Source: an uncultured Clostridia bacterium (GTDB lineage Bacteria > Bacillota > Clostridia > Oscillospirales > Ruminococcaceae). Taken from it: a stretch of 64,000 nucleotides of DNA. The translations under genes and the position numbers were made by a program. The DNA lies in the NCBI GenBank assembly GCA_946498095.1, contig CAMMMX010000009.1:39001-103000 (forward strand). The letters run 5' to 3'. The notes below the pieces were generated by a model, which had not been told where the DNA came from, searched no databases, and was given only the letters and a program-made list of their open reading frames with translations. Below, in pieces: positions 41,648-50,324 of the stretch (position 1 is its first letter; each line of letters starts with the position of its first letter).

Positions 41648-43846
41648 GTGGCAAAGCTGATCACCAAGTTCAAATACATTCGTCCGATGGATCGCAAAAG
41701 CGTCGGCGGCTATGCAAAATACATTGCGACCCGCGAAGGCGTGGACAAGGTCGACGACACCTTCAAGCTGGAGCCTGCAACGAAGAAACAACAGAAACTC
41801 ATCGGAAAAATCCTTCATGACTTTCCCGACAGCGCGATCATGCTGGAGTATGAGGATTATCTCAAAGAGCCAACAGTCGGAAACGCCTCGGAGTTCATCT
41901 CCCGCTCGTTGGAAGACAACGCCGTAGAAGTGATGGAGAGCAAGACCTACGCCGACTACATCGCCACCCGACCGAGAGCGCAGCGGTTCGGCTCCCACGG
42001 ACTGTTCACGGATGACGGTGTGCGCGTCAAGCTGGGAGAGGTGTCGAAGGAGCTGAATGAGTACGAAGGAAATGTGTGGACGGTGATCCTCTCCCTGCGC
42101 CGGGAGGACGCAGAGCGCCTCGGCTTCAATACCGGGGAACGCTGGCGGGACATGTTGCGGACACAGACTGAGGCCATCGCCAAGAACTTCAAACTCCCGA
42201 TGGAGGATCTGAAATGGTACGCCGCCTTCCACAACGAGAGTCACCATCCCCATGTCCACATGATGGTCTACTCCTCCGAACAGGCGAAGCCCTACCTCAC
42301 ACAGAAAGGAATAATGAATCTGCGCTCTGCATTCGCAAAGGATATCTTTGCGGACGACCTGCACTCCATCTATGAAAAGCAGACGGAGCATCGGAATGCG
42401 CTCCGTGCGCAGAGCCGTGAGGTGATCGCGGAGATCGTCTATCGGATCAACAGCGGTACCTATGACAATCCTGTGATTGAAAACAAACTGCTCGAGCTCG
42501 CTGATCGATTATCAAAGACGAGCGGAAAGAAGCAGTACGGATATCTGAAGCCAGACCTCAAGGCCATCGTGAACGGAATCGTCTCTGAGCTTGCCGCCGA
42601 TGAGCGGATTGCCTCGCTCTATGAACTGTGGTACGAACAGAAAGATGAAGTCATCCGAACCTACACGGAGGAGCTGCCGGAGCGTCTTCCGTTGGTGGAC
42701 AACCCGGAATTCAAATCGATCAAGAACGCGGTCATCCAAGAGGCGCTGAATATTTCGGCCGATAGATTGATCGCAGACGAGCAGGATGAGCAGGCCGAGG
42801 TTGATACAGAGACATATGAACCGGGAGCAGATGAGGTTGAGGAACAAGAGTATGCCCCTGCGCCGAGATCAGTTCAGCGTTCCTGTATGTGGCAGTTATA
42901 CCGGAATGCAAAAGAACTGCTCGACCGGGAGAGCGACGCCTACGATCCAAACACCGCTGTGGCTCTTCTGATCGAAGCAGCCGAACTTGGATGCGGGGTT
43001 GCAAAATACCGGCTGGGAAAGATGTTCCTTCGTGGCGAGGATGTTCCGAAAAACATTGACTACGCCTTGCGATGGCTGGAAGAATCCGCATCAGAACACA
43101 ATCAATATGCTGAATACCTGCTGGGGAAAACTTTTCTCCGTGGCGAAGACATTGATCAAGATATTCCTCGTGCAGAGCAGCTTCTGCGACGATCTTCGGA
43201 TCAGGGCAACCGTTATGCCTCATATACACTTGGGAAAACGCTCCTCGACGGAGAGCTTCTCCTGCAGGACATCCCCGAGGCAATTCGACTTCTTGCCGAC
43301 TCTGCTGAAAAAGGATTTTCGGCCGGAGAGTATCAGATGGGAAAGCTCCTCTATCGTGGCGAGGTTGTTCCGCAGGACATTGCCCGTGCGCTGGATTACC
43401 TGGAACGAGCTGCCGCGCAGAAGAATCCCTTTGCCGCATATCTTGTCGGAAAGATCCGACTCACCGAAGCGGAGGGAAAGGATGTCCTCCGGGCGATCCG
43501 TAACTTTGAGATTGCCGCGGAGAATGGAAACGACTATGCGGAATACCAACTCGGAAAGCTCTATCTCTATGGCAAAGAGGTCGAGAAGGATTACGAAAAG
43601 GCCATCTCCTATCTGACCTCCGCAGCGGAGCACGGCAATCCTTATGCCGACCAGCTTTTGCACAGTATTCGCTCCAACCGCAATTGGTCTGCGGCAATGG
43701 GCTCGTTCCGGCTCCTGCATCATCTGAGCAGGATGATCCAAAACCAGCTCGACGATGAGAAGAAAGGAAAAGCCGGTGCCATTGATCGGAAACTCAAGAG
43801 GAAGATCGATGAGAAGAAGCAGGCTCACGGTCTCAAGCAAGGATAA
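41648..43846 (+). CDS. MobP-type relaxase fused to Sel1-like repeats
   Basis: 732 residues. The N-terminal relaxase (about 1-250) resembles MobP3-type enzymes: FKYIRPMDRKSVGGYAKYIA at the start, and the metal-binding HNESHHPHVHMMVY near residues 194-207. It would nick oriT and become covalently linked to the 5' end through a Tyr; YAKYIATREG holds candidate tyrosines. Residues about 440-665 are about six or seven Sel1/TPR-like repeats of 36 residues, each with a pattern like YLLGKTFLRGEDIDQDIPRA. The repeats may bind partner proteins such as the coupling protein. GTG start. Confidence 0.9.
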   Translation: MAKLITKFKYIRPMDRKSVGGYAKYIATREGVDKVDDTFKLEPATKKQQKLIGKILHDFPDSAIMLEYEDYLKEPTVGNASEFISRSLEDNAVEVMESKTYADYIATRPRAQRFGSHGLFTDDGVRVKLGEVSKELNEYEGNVWTVILSLRREDAERLGFNTGERWRDMLRTQTEAIAKNFKLPMEDLKWYAAFHNESHHPHVHMMVYSSEQAKPYLTQKGIMNLRSAFAKDIFADDLHSIYEKQTEHRNALRAQSREVIAEIVYRINSGTYDNPVIENKLLELADRLSKTSGKKQYGYLKPDLKAIVNGIVSELAADERIASLYELWYEQKDEVIRTYTEELPERLPLVDNPEFKSIKNAVIQEALNISADRLIADEQDEQAEVDTETYEPGADEVEEQEYAPAPRSVQRSCMWQLYRNAKELLDRESDAYDPNTAVALLIEAAELGCGVAKYRLGKMFLRGEDVPKNIDYALRWLEESASEHNQYAEYLLGKTFLRGEDIDQDIPRAEQLLRRSSDQGNRYASYTLGKTLLDGELLLQDIPEAIRLLADSAEKGFSAGEYQMGKLLYRGEVVPQDIARALDYLERAAAQKNPFAAYLVGKIRLTEAEGKDVLRAIRNFEIAAENGNDYAEYQLGKLYLYGKEVEKDYEKAISYLTSAAEHGNPYADQLLHSIRSNRNWSAAMGSFRLLHHLSRMIQNQLDDEKKGKAGAIDRKLKRKIDEKKQAHGLKQG

Positions 43847-43856
43847 GGAGGATTTC

Positions 43857-44786
43857 ATGCCAACAAAATATGTTCATTTCACTGACGAGCAGAAAGAGCA
43901 GGCTCGTCAGACAGATCTCTGCGAGCTGCTTCGCTCGCAGGGTGAAAAGCTCAAGCGATCCGGCTCGGAATACGAATGGAAGGACGGATCACAGAAGGTC
44001 ACCATTCGGGGAAACCTGTGGTTTCACCAGTACGACCAGCAGGGCGGTGACGCCATTGACTTCGTCCGAAGGTTCTACAACAAGGACTATCCCGATGCTG
44101 TAGAATATCTGCTCGGTGGCCGCAACGGAACCCTTGCCGTATCGCCGCCGATTGAACGTACAATGCCAAAGCCATTCGAACTGCCTCAGCGCAATGATAA
44201 CATGCGCAGAGTTTATGCCTATCTGCTGTCCCGCCGAGGGCTGGATCGTGATGTGGTGTATGCCTTTGCGCACAGGCAGATGATCTATGAATCGGCACAA
44301 TACCACAACGCTGTGTTCGTAGGTTTCGATCAAGACGGCGTCCCTCGCCATGCCAATATGCGCGGAACAGGAAGCGAAAGCACCTTCAAGGGCAATGCAG
44401 ACAGCAGCATACCGGAGTACAGCTTCCACTGGACCGGCAGAAGCAAGTACCTCTTACTGTTCGAGGCGCCGATAGACATGCTGTCCTTTATCTCCATGCA
44501 CAAGAAGAATTGGCAGCAGCACAGTTACGCCGCAGCCTGCTCGGTGTCCGACAGAGTCCTGTTTCAGATGCTGAAGGACAATCCCAACATCTCGGAGGTG
44601 TTCCTCTGCATGGACAGCGATGAACCCGGACAGGCAGCAGCGAAACGAATCAGCGATAAGCTTTTCAAGCAAGGAATAAACGCAAGAATCCTCGTTCCAG
44701 AACACAAGGACTGGAACGAGGATCTTTTATATCTGAAGCAAGAAGAAAGCGAGGTGGAAGAACCGTGTCAGGTATTACAACTCTGA
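43857..44786 (+). CDS. DUF3991/Toprim domain protein (primase-like)
   Basis: 309 residues. The N-terminus (EQKEQARQTDLCELLRSQGE ... WFHQYDQQGGDAIDFVRRFY) is a CHC2-like zinc-finger-remnant region without the Cys ligands. The centre matches DUF3991 (YAYLLSRRGLDRDVVYAFAH). The C-terminal Toprim region has LLLFEAPIDMLSF and VFLCMDSDEPGQAAAKRISD. Likely primes replacement-strand synthesis during transfer, or is a decayed form of such a primase. ATG 43857 follows AAGGAGG; an upstream in-frame ATG at 43755 lies inside the relaxase gene. Confidence 0.8.
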   Translation: MPTKYVHFTDEQKEQARQTDLCELLRSQGEKLKRSGSEYEWKDGSQKVTIRGNLWFHQYDQQGGDAIDFVRRFYNKDYPDAVEYLLGGRNGTLAVSPPIERTMPKPFELPQRNDNMRRVYAYLLSRRGLDRDVVYAFAHRQMIYESAQYHNAVFVGFDQDGVPRHANMRGTGSESTFKGNADSSIPEYSFHWTGRSKYLLLFEAPIDMLSFISMHKKNWQQHSYAAACSVSDRVLFQMLKDNPNISEVFLCMDSDEPGQAAAKRISDKLFKQGINARILVPEHKDWNEDLLYLKQEESEVEEPCQVLQL

Positions 44787-46702
44787 TCATCGTTGGAGCC
44801 GTTATGTTCAGCGTCCTCGGCGGGATCACACTGCTGGCGTATGTATACAGCCTCAACAACATCAAATCAAAGACTGTCGGCGACGGCCAGCATGGAACCG
44901 CCCGCTGGATGACCAAAGGCGAGCAACGAAAGATTTATAATCACATTCCTTTTACACCTGTGAAATGGCGTGACCAGGCCAAGAGTGGCAAGACGCCTAC
45001 CGGAGAGGATGGAAAACCTCTCCCGCAAGGAATCGTTGTCGGATGCACAGGGAATACCACAGCGATGGTGGACACCGGTGACGTTCACGTGCTGATGATC
45101 GGCGCGGCCGGCGTCGGCAAAACAGCCTTCTGGCTCTACCCCTGCATTGAGTATGCCTGCGCCAGCGGGATGAGCTTTCTGTCCACTGATACCAAAGGCG
45201 ATGTCATGCGTAACTATGGCAACATCGCAAAGGGCTACGGCTACAATGTTTCCGTTATCGATCTGCGGAACCCAACCAGATCCAACGGCAATAACCTTCT
45301 GCACCTGGTCAATAAGTATATGGATCTGTACTCCGCAAATCCCGACACACTCGTCTACAAAGCGAAGGCTGAGAAGTATGCGAAGATTATTTCTAAGACC
45401 ATCATTCTCTCCGGCATGGATGCGGCGAGCTTCGGTCAGAACGCCTACTTCTACGACGCGGCCGAAGGACTCTTGACGGCAACGATCCTGCTGGTTGCAG
45501 AGTTCTGCAAGCCGGAGGAACGGCACATAGTATCTGTGTTCAAGATCATTCAGGAACTGTTGGCGCCTTCGGGAAAGAAAGGTAAGAATCAGTTCCAGCA
45601 GCTTATGGAGATGCTTCCCAACGATCACAAAGCCAAATGGTTTGCCGGAGCCGCCTTGAACACCGCCGAGCAGAGTATGGCGTCCGTCATGTCAACAGCA
45701 CTGTCCCGACTCAACTCCTTCCTGGACTCAGAGTTGGAACAACTCCTGTGCTTCGATACGGAGATCGATGCCGAGAAGTTCTGCCGTGAGAAGTCTGCCA
45801 TCTTTATCATCATGCCGGAGGAAAACCCCAACACTTTCTTCATGATTTCCCTTATCATCCAGCAGCTTTATCGTGAGATCCTGGCCGTTGCAGATGAAAA
45901 CGGCGGTCAGCTCAAAAACCGCTGCGTGTTCTTCTGCGATGAGTTCGGTACGTTGCCGAAGATCGAATCTGCGGAGATGATGTTCAGCGCATCTCGTTCC
46001 AGACGTCTGCAGATTGTCCCGATCATCCAGTCCTTCGCCCAGCTCGAGAAAAACTACGGCAAAGAAGGCGGCGAGATCATCGTAGACAATACGCAGATCA
46101 CGCTGTTCGGCGGCTTTGCGCCAAACAGTTCGTCCGCGGATACCTTGTCAAAGGCACTTGGAAGCCGCACGGTCATGTCCGGCTCGGTTTCCAGGAGCAA
46201 GAACGATCCGTCCGAATCTCTGCAGATGATGGAACGGCCGCTCCTTACGCCCGATGAGCTGAAGTCCTTGCCCAAGGGCGATTTTGTTGTGATGAAGACC
46301 GGCGTCCATCCCATGCGAGTTCACCTCAAACTGTTTTTCAAATGGGGCATTGAGTTTGACAAAGACCATCCCTATACCGTTGCTGAGAACGGAAATCGAA
46401 AGGTGCAGTACGCCAACAAAGCAGAGCTGATGGACGGTATCGTAAGGAAGTATCATCCCGAAGCCCTGCTCGAGGGCGACGTCACCGCTGGAGGCAGCGA
46501 GATGGAAGAACCAAAGCAGACGGAAGCAAAGAACCATCAGCCTCCCAAAAGCAATCGGAGCAGAAGCAGACAACCGAAGCCTCTTCCCGATCAAACCGAA
46601 AAGGACGGCAAGAAAGGCGGTTCTCAGCCATCACACAAGCAGGTGACTGTTGAACCGGAGCCGGAACCTGTCCCGATGGAGGCTTCTGATGGGCAGACTT
46701 GA
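44765..46702 (+). CDS. virD4: VirD4/TraG-type coupling protein
   Basis: 645 residues. An N-terminal membrane helix (LIIVGAVMFSVLGGITLLAY) anchors it, Walker A GAAGVGKT is at 113-120, and Walker B is CVFFCDEFGTLPKI. It delivers the relaxase-DNA complex, and possibly proteins, to the VirB channel. The C-terminal 90 residues are a charged, Pro/Lys/Gln-rich tail likely to contact substrates. GTG start overlapping the previous gene by 22 bases. Confidence 0.93.
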   Translation: MSGITTLIIVGAVMFSVLGGITLLAYVYSLNNIKSKTVGDGQHGTARWMTKGEQRKIYNHIPFTPVKWRDQAKSGKTPTGEDGKPLPQGIVVGCTGNTTAMVDTGDVHVLMIGAAGVGKTAFWLYPCIEYACASGMSFLSTDTKGDVMRNYGNIAKGYGYNVSVIDLRNPTRSNGNNLLHLVNKYMDLYSANPDTLVYKAKAEKYAKIISKTIILSGMDAASFGQNAYFYDAAEGLLTATILLVAEFCKPEERHIVSVFKIIQELLAPSGKKGKNQFQQLMEMLPNDHKAKWFAGAALNTAEQSMASVMSTALSRLNSFLDSELEQLLCFDTEIDAEKFCREKSAIFIIMPEENPNTFFMISLIIQQLYREILAVADENGGQLKNRCVFFCDEFGTLPKIESAEMMFSASRSRRLQIVPIIQSFAQLEKNYGKEGGEIIVDNTQITLFGGFAPNSSSADTLSKALGSRTVMSGSVSRSKNDPSESLQMMERPLLTPDELKSLPKGDFVVMKTGVHPMRVHLKLFFKWGIEFDKDHPYTVAENGNRKVQYANKAELMDGIVRKYHPEALLEGDVTAGGSEMEEPKQTEAKNHQPPKSNRSRSRQPKPLPDQTEKDGKKGGSQPSHKQVTVEPEPEPVPMEASDGQT

Positions 46703-46946
46703 TTTTCTGTACAGGATGGATCTTCCTCACCGAGCGAAGTCCGTCTATATCTATCTTTTGGATCGTGCGAATAAGGACGGCGAATGCTGGCCTGCAATCC
46801 CGACCATTGCCCGTGAGCTCAAGCTGTCGCAGTCGACTGTTCGCAGAGCTCTTCAGGACCTGCGTAAAGCCGGACTGCTGGAAACTGAGCAGCGATACCG
46901 GAAGCATGGCGGCAAGAGCAGTTTACTCTATTCGCTGAAACGATGA
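46689..46946 (+). CDS. Helix-turn-helix protein
   Basis: 85 residues of winged-helix type: AKSVYIYLLDRANKDGECWP, then IPTIARELKLSQSTVRRALQ and a wing ending KSSLLYSLKR. This resembles the replication-initiator-like or GntR-like HTH proteins found next to coupling-protein genes in ICEs. ATG 46689 overlaps the end of VirD4. Probable regulator. Confidence 0.75.
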   Translation: MGRLDFLYRMDLPHRAKSVYIYLLDRANKDGECWPAIPTIARELKLSQSTVRRALQDLRKAGLLETEQRYRKHGGKSSLLYSLKR

Positions 46947-47125
46947 TTTTTTCAATACCATCTTTCACCAAGGGGGACGTCTGCCCTCTTGATGGAAGGT
47001 GGTACCTTTCATCATGGAGGGAGAAGGCGAACTTCCCACCTGAAAAGATACTACAGCAGAATAAAGAACACAAAAAAAGAATGCCACCCAACGAGGGCGG
47101 CATAATCCGGCAATGGCAACGTTGA
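46943..47125 (+). CDS. Short possible ORF downstream of HTH gene
   Basis: 60 residues, starting with ATG overlapping the previous stop (ATGA). It reads SIPSFTKGDVCPLDGRWYLS near the start and KKRMPPNEGGIIRQWQR at the end. It has no known domain, but the coupling and sensible composition make it plausible. It converges with the minus-strand XRE gene, whose stop is 1 base away. Confidence 0.35.
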   Translation: MIFSIPSFTKGDVCPLDGRWYLSSWREKANFPPEKILQQNKEHKKRMPPNEGGIIRQWQR

Positions 47126-47446
47126 TTAGCTGTGCTTTATCATTGTCTCAATGACGGCAAATATCTTTTCTCTGTCGTGTTTCGGAAGGTTTCTCAGCTT
47201 GTCATTCAATAAAGAACCCTTCACTTCATACCCTGTTTCGAGAACATCGTGTAGCACCATATCTGCCGATACTCCCAGGGCATTCACGATGCTGATGAAA
47301 GATTCAAGGGACGGGATCTTCTCCCCCCGTTCCACCATCCCGATATAGTTAGCACTAAGGCCGGCTCGTTCAGCCAGGTCTTCCTGTCTCAGCTTTTTCT
47401 CAGTTCGGAACTTTCTGATATTTGTTCCGATAGAATTATACTGCAC
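47126..47446 (-). CDS. XRE-family transcriptional regulator
   Basis: 106 residues. The helix-turn-helix (TNIRKFRTEKKLRQEDLAER then AGLSANYIGMVERGEKIPSL) is at residues 7-46, with a C-terminal helix KHDREKIFAVIETMIKHS for dimerisation. GTG 47446 is 6 bases from TAGGAGGTGG; the longer ATG frame at 47512 runs through the operator region. It is divergent from the SLOG gene. The palindrome 47459-47483 lies right at its promoter, so it probably represses itself. Confidence 0.85.
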   Translation of the reverse strand: MQYNSIGTNIRKFRTEKKLRQEDLAERAGLSANYIGMVERGEKIPSLESFISIVNALGVSADMVLHDVLETGYEVKGSLLNDKLRNLPKHDREKIFAVIETMIKHS

Positions 47447-47458
47447 CTCTCCACCTCC

Positions 47459-47483
47459 TATTAGTGTGGTACTATCACTAATA
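47459..47483. promoter_or_regulatory. Operator-like palindrome in divergent region
   Basis: TATTAGTG (47459-47466) and CACTAATA (47476-47483) form a perfect inverted repeat with a 9-base spacer, directly upstream of the XRE gene ribosome site. A partial half-site (AATAGTGTGG) recurs near 47538-47547. It is likely the XRE operator. Confidence 0.65.
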
Positions 47484-47564
47484 GTATAGGTTTTGAATGT
47501 GCCCCCATACACAAACTATACGGCAGACGAAATAACCAATAGTGTGGAATTGTTCATTATTTTC

Positions 47565-47573
47565 TGATATACT
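47565..47573 (+). promoter_or_regulatory. Extended -10 promoter of SLOG gene
   Basis: TGATATACT is an extended -10 (TGnTATACT). The -35 region is weak. The partial operator half-site at 47538-47547 lies just upstream. Confidence 0.5.
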
Positions 47574-47603
47574 GTATTAAAGAGTCGATGGGAGTGGTAC
47601 GGT

Positions 47604-48074
47604 ATGAAAGATAAAACAGCTTGCTTTACGGGTCACAGAGACATTCCTCCTCTAAAGCGCCCAGGGATCAAGCATCGTTTGGAAAGAGAAATAGAAAGAA
47701 GTATTCAAGCCGGATATGTGTATTTTGGTGCCGGTGGAGCGTTGGGCTTTGATACGCTTGCAGCTCAAACGGTTTTGAAACTGAAAGAACGTTACCCGGA
47801 TATAAAGCTTATTCTTGTTCTTCCTTGTAAATCACAAACCTCTGGCTGGAAACAGACGGATATAGATGAGTACGAGCGGATAAAGGCAGCAGCTGACAAA
47901 GTCGTCTATACTTCGGAAGTGTATTATCGCGGGTGTATGCATAAGAGAAACCGACACCTCATGGATAACAGCAGTCTGTGTATTTGTTATCTGATGGAAG
48001 ATCGAGGCGGGACGTATTATACCGTTAACTATGCCAGAGAAAACGGGCTTCAGATTATCAACTTAGCGGAATAA
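47604..48074 (+). CDS. SLOG-family (DUF1273-like) protein
   Basis: 156 residues. The pattern of ACFTGHRDIPPLK, GYVYFGAGGALGFDTLAAQT, LILVLPCKSQTSGW and the C-terminal YTVNYARENGLQIINL fits the DUF1273/YpsA-like group of the SLOG superfamily, which binds nucleotide ligands. In bacterial defence such folds sense signalling nucleotides, but a single-domain copy like this is common in ICEs and no effector domain is fused. Role not determined. Confidence 0.8.
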   Translation: MKDKTACFTGHRDIPPLKRPGIKHRLEREIERSIQAGYVYFGAGGALGFDTLAAQTVLKLKERYPDIKLILVLPCKSQTSGWKQTDIDEYERIKAAADKVVYTSEVYYRGCMHKRNRHLMDNSSLCICYLMEDRGGTYYTVNYARENGLQIINLAE

Positions 48075-48097
48075 GCGTCATTAATTGTAACATCATT

Positions 48098-48131
48098 AAG
48101 CAGTAGACAGATCGTAGGCTGTCTACTGCTT
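48098..48131. terminator. 13-bp hairpin between SLOG and defence operon
   Basis: AAGCAGTAGACAG (48098-48110) pairs with CTGTCTACTGCTT (48119-48131). There is no T run, so termination strength is uncertain, but it lies between the SLOG stop and the defence operon promoter. Confidence 0.6.
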
Positions 48132-48215
48132 AATCGTATTACACACCGCCCATCATTAGGTGAAAGATATTTGTCGCACCTCTGAAATACTAACCTTGTT
48201 TTTTGACTGAAAGCA

Positions 48216-48244
48216 TTGAAAAAAAGCAATTCTTGTGGTAAGAT
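48216..48244 (+). promoter_or_regulatory. Promoter of the defence operon
   Basis: TTGAAA (48216-48221) and TAAGAT (48239-48244) are 17 bases apart, about 60 bases upstream of the small XRE gene. No other promoter is evident before 63.6 kb, because gaps between genes are 8-90 bases. Confidence 0.5.
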
Positions 48245-48304
48245 AAATAAGGTATTATTGTGAGTGGCAAGCAGAAGCCCATCCTGTATGTCTGGAGGTG
48301 TCAT

Positions 48305-48508
48305 ATGAAAGTCCGGTACGATAAACTTTGGCGGCGAATGAAAGATAACGAGATGAAAAAGAGTGATCTTGCAAAAGCAGCCGAAATAAGCTCATATACC
48401 ATGACTAAGCTGAACAAAGACCAACCGATTAACATGGAGGTCATGTTGAATCTCTGCAAGGTGTTTCATTGCGATATTGGGGATCTTATGGAAGTCATTG
48501 AAGAATGA
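48305..48508 (+). CDS. Small XRE regulator at head of defence operon
   Basis: 67 residues, a compact Cro/C.protein-like helix-turn-helix: YDKLWRRMKDNEMKKSDLAK, then AAEISSYTMTKLNKDQPINM and LNLCKVFHCDIGDLMEVIEE. Small XRE proteins of this kind are used as control proteins for defence operons. GGAGGTGTCAT precedes its ATG. The sspD-like gene begins 90 bases downstream and has its own GGAAGGAGG ribosome site. Confidence 0.85.
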   Translation: MKVRYDKLWRRMKDNEMKKSDLAKAAEISSYTMTKLNKDQPINMEVMLNLCKVFHCDIGDLMEVIEE

Positions 48509-48597
48509 ATCCTTCTTGTATTGATCTAGTATTGCAACATGTTTTATTGATAATAGATAAACCGACCTTACTCTTCGCTTGGGAAGGAGGCCTGCAA

Positions 48598-50313
48598 ATG
48601 TGGTGTAGAAACTGCAACATAGAGACGAATGAAAAAAACTGCCCAATTTGTGGGCAATTTACTGAAGAAGATACTCCGGTAGAGATCATGTGGTGTGGCG
48701 AATGTAATGTGCCAATTATTCGTTCTGTAAACGACGCAGCAAGAGAAATCTGTCCCATTTGTGGCAGAAAAACTCGCCACCTTTCCGCTGATCTTCGTCC
48801 TGTGTTCCCTGAAGAGCGATTACTGTTAGAGCTGCTTCTTGATAAAAAGCCTAACGAGTTTGCCGGAAAATCTGTATGGGCATCTAACAGTCGATACTAT
48901 ATTGACGGAAAGTCTGTTGCGCTTTCTGCGAGTACATTCCAAACAGCGGACACAGACATGCTTGCCGAGAAACTGTCACAATATTCTTCCGATAACTCGT
49001 ATGAGTATTTCAATGAAATCATTGATCGGTTCGTGCTTGCGAACAAAGATCGTTTGTTCCTCCTTAAGGAAGAAGCATTTGCGTTTGTGCGGCATGCTGC
49101 GGCACAATTTGATGAAGAAAGAATTGTCATTTCTTTCTCTGGAGGAAAGGATTCAACGGCAACCGCAGATGTGGTTGTTAAGGCACTAAGTAATCCGAGC
49201 TTGGTGCACATATTCGGTGATACTACACTAGAATTCCCGTCAACCATTGAGTATGCTCACCGCTTCAGAGAAAACCACCCACAGGCAATTTTTGAAATTG
49301 CAAGGAATGATGAGCAGGTATTCTACGATGTGTGTGAGGATATCGGCCCACCCGCACGAATGATGCGGTGGTGTTGTTCGATGTTCAAAACCGGCCCTAT
49401 CACAAGAGTTATCAATGGTTTTTATCGGAACCAACAGATCCTTACCTTCTACGGGATCAGAAAATCGGAATCTGTTAGTAGGAGTAAGTATAACCGAATT
49501 GAAGATAACGCGGAAGCCGTTAAAATACAGCAACAGACAGTAGCATCACCGATTTTCTTTTGGAAAGATATAGATGTATGGCTATATCTGCTTGCTGAAA
49601 AAGTGGATTTCAATGACGCGTACCGACTTGGATATGATCGCGTTGGTTGCTGGTGCTGCCCGAATAATAATCAGAGGGCGCAATTTCTGTCACGAATCTA
49701 TATGCCTGAGCAGTCAAAAAAATGGAGGTCTTTCCTTATTGCTTTTGCAGAGAAAATAGGAAAACCCGATCCAGAGGTTTACGTTGACTCTGGAAAGTGG
49801 AAAGCACGTCAAGGTGGTAACGGTCTTCCTGCTGCTGGAGATGTGAAGATCCGGTTCACCAACTGTACTGCGGAGGATCATGCAAAGATATATAGCCTTG
49901 TTCGACCTTACGACGATGAACTTGTTGGCATGTTTGTCCCGTTTGGAAAAGTGGCACCTGAGTTGGGAAAGAAGCTTTTACGTGAAGTTGTAGTATTGGA
50001 CAATAGAACCAATGTCCCTATTCTTTCCATTCAGCCGTTCAGTCAGGATGGTTATGAATATGCAGTTAAAGTCAAGACCATGAATGTTGCAGATCATGAT
50101 GATTTGCAACGGATGGTTGGGTATCAAATAAGAAAGTTTAATGCTTGCCGTAAGTGCTTGAAATGCGAGTCCATTTGTCGCGCTGGAGCAATAACAATCG
50201 TTGGGGATTCATACTATATCGATCCCAGCAAATGCGTACATTGTAAAATGTGCATGACTGCGAAATACCTAGATGGTGGATGCATGATGGATAAGTACTT
50301 GCGAACAAAGTAG
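48598..50313 (+). CDS. sspD: SspD/DndC-like PAPS-reductase-family ATP pyrophosphatase
   Basis: 571 residues. N-terminal double zinc ribbon (CRNCNIETNEKNCPICG at 3-20 and CGECNVP ... CPICGRK). The PP-loop SFSGGKDSTATA has SGGKDS at 181-186. Downstream WCCSMFKTGP and GCWCCPNNNQRAQF are further conserved Cys segments. The C-terminus is a ferredoxin-like domain (CRKCLKCESICRAG and CVHCKMCMTAKY, about 517-560) for Fe-S clusters. Members of this family activate the DNA backbone with ATP for sulfur insertion. Start 48598 follows GGAAGGAGG. I call it SspD-like because of the DUF4007 neighbour; sequence alone cannot separate SspD from DndC. Confidence 0.85.
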   Translation: MWCRNCNIETNEKNCPICGQFTEEDTPVEIMWCGECNVPIIRSVNDAAREICPICGRKTRHLSADLRPVFPEERLLLELLLDKKPNEFAGKSVWASNSRYYIDGKSVALSASTFQTADTDMLAEKLSQYSSDNSYEYFNEIIDRFVLANKDRLFLLKEEAFAFVRHAAAQFDEERIVISFSGGKDSTATADVVVKALSNPSLVHIFGDTTLEFPSTIEYAHRFRENHPQAIFEIARNDEQVFYDVCEDIGPPARMMRWCCSMFKTGPITRVINGFYRNQQILTFYGIRKSESVSRSKYNRIEDNAEAVKIQQQTVASPIFFWKDIDVWLYLLAEKVDFNDAYRLGYDRVGCWCCPNNNQRAQFLSRIYMPEQSKKWRSFLIAFAEKIGKPDPEVYVDSGKWKARQGGNGLPAAGDVKIRFTNCTAEDHAKIYSLVRPYDDELVGMFVPFGKVAPELGKKLLREVVVLDNRTNVPILSIQPFSQDGYEYAVKVKTMNVADHDDLQRMVGYQIRKFNACRKCLKCESICRAGAITIVGDSYYIDPSKCVHCKMCMTAKYLDGGCMMDKYLRTK

Positions 50314-50324
50314 CGGAGGGAAAA

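Noticed and set aside
42980..43640. Periodic repeats of about 108 bases
   Set aside because: These are the Sel1-like protein repeats of the relaxase, diverged at DNA level, not a DNA repeat array.
47604..48074. SLOG protein as part of a cyclic-nucleotide type abortive infection system
   Set aside because: No nucleotide cyclase, TIR or effector domain is fused or adjacent; the single-domain DUF1273-like form is common in ICEs.
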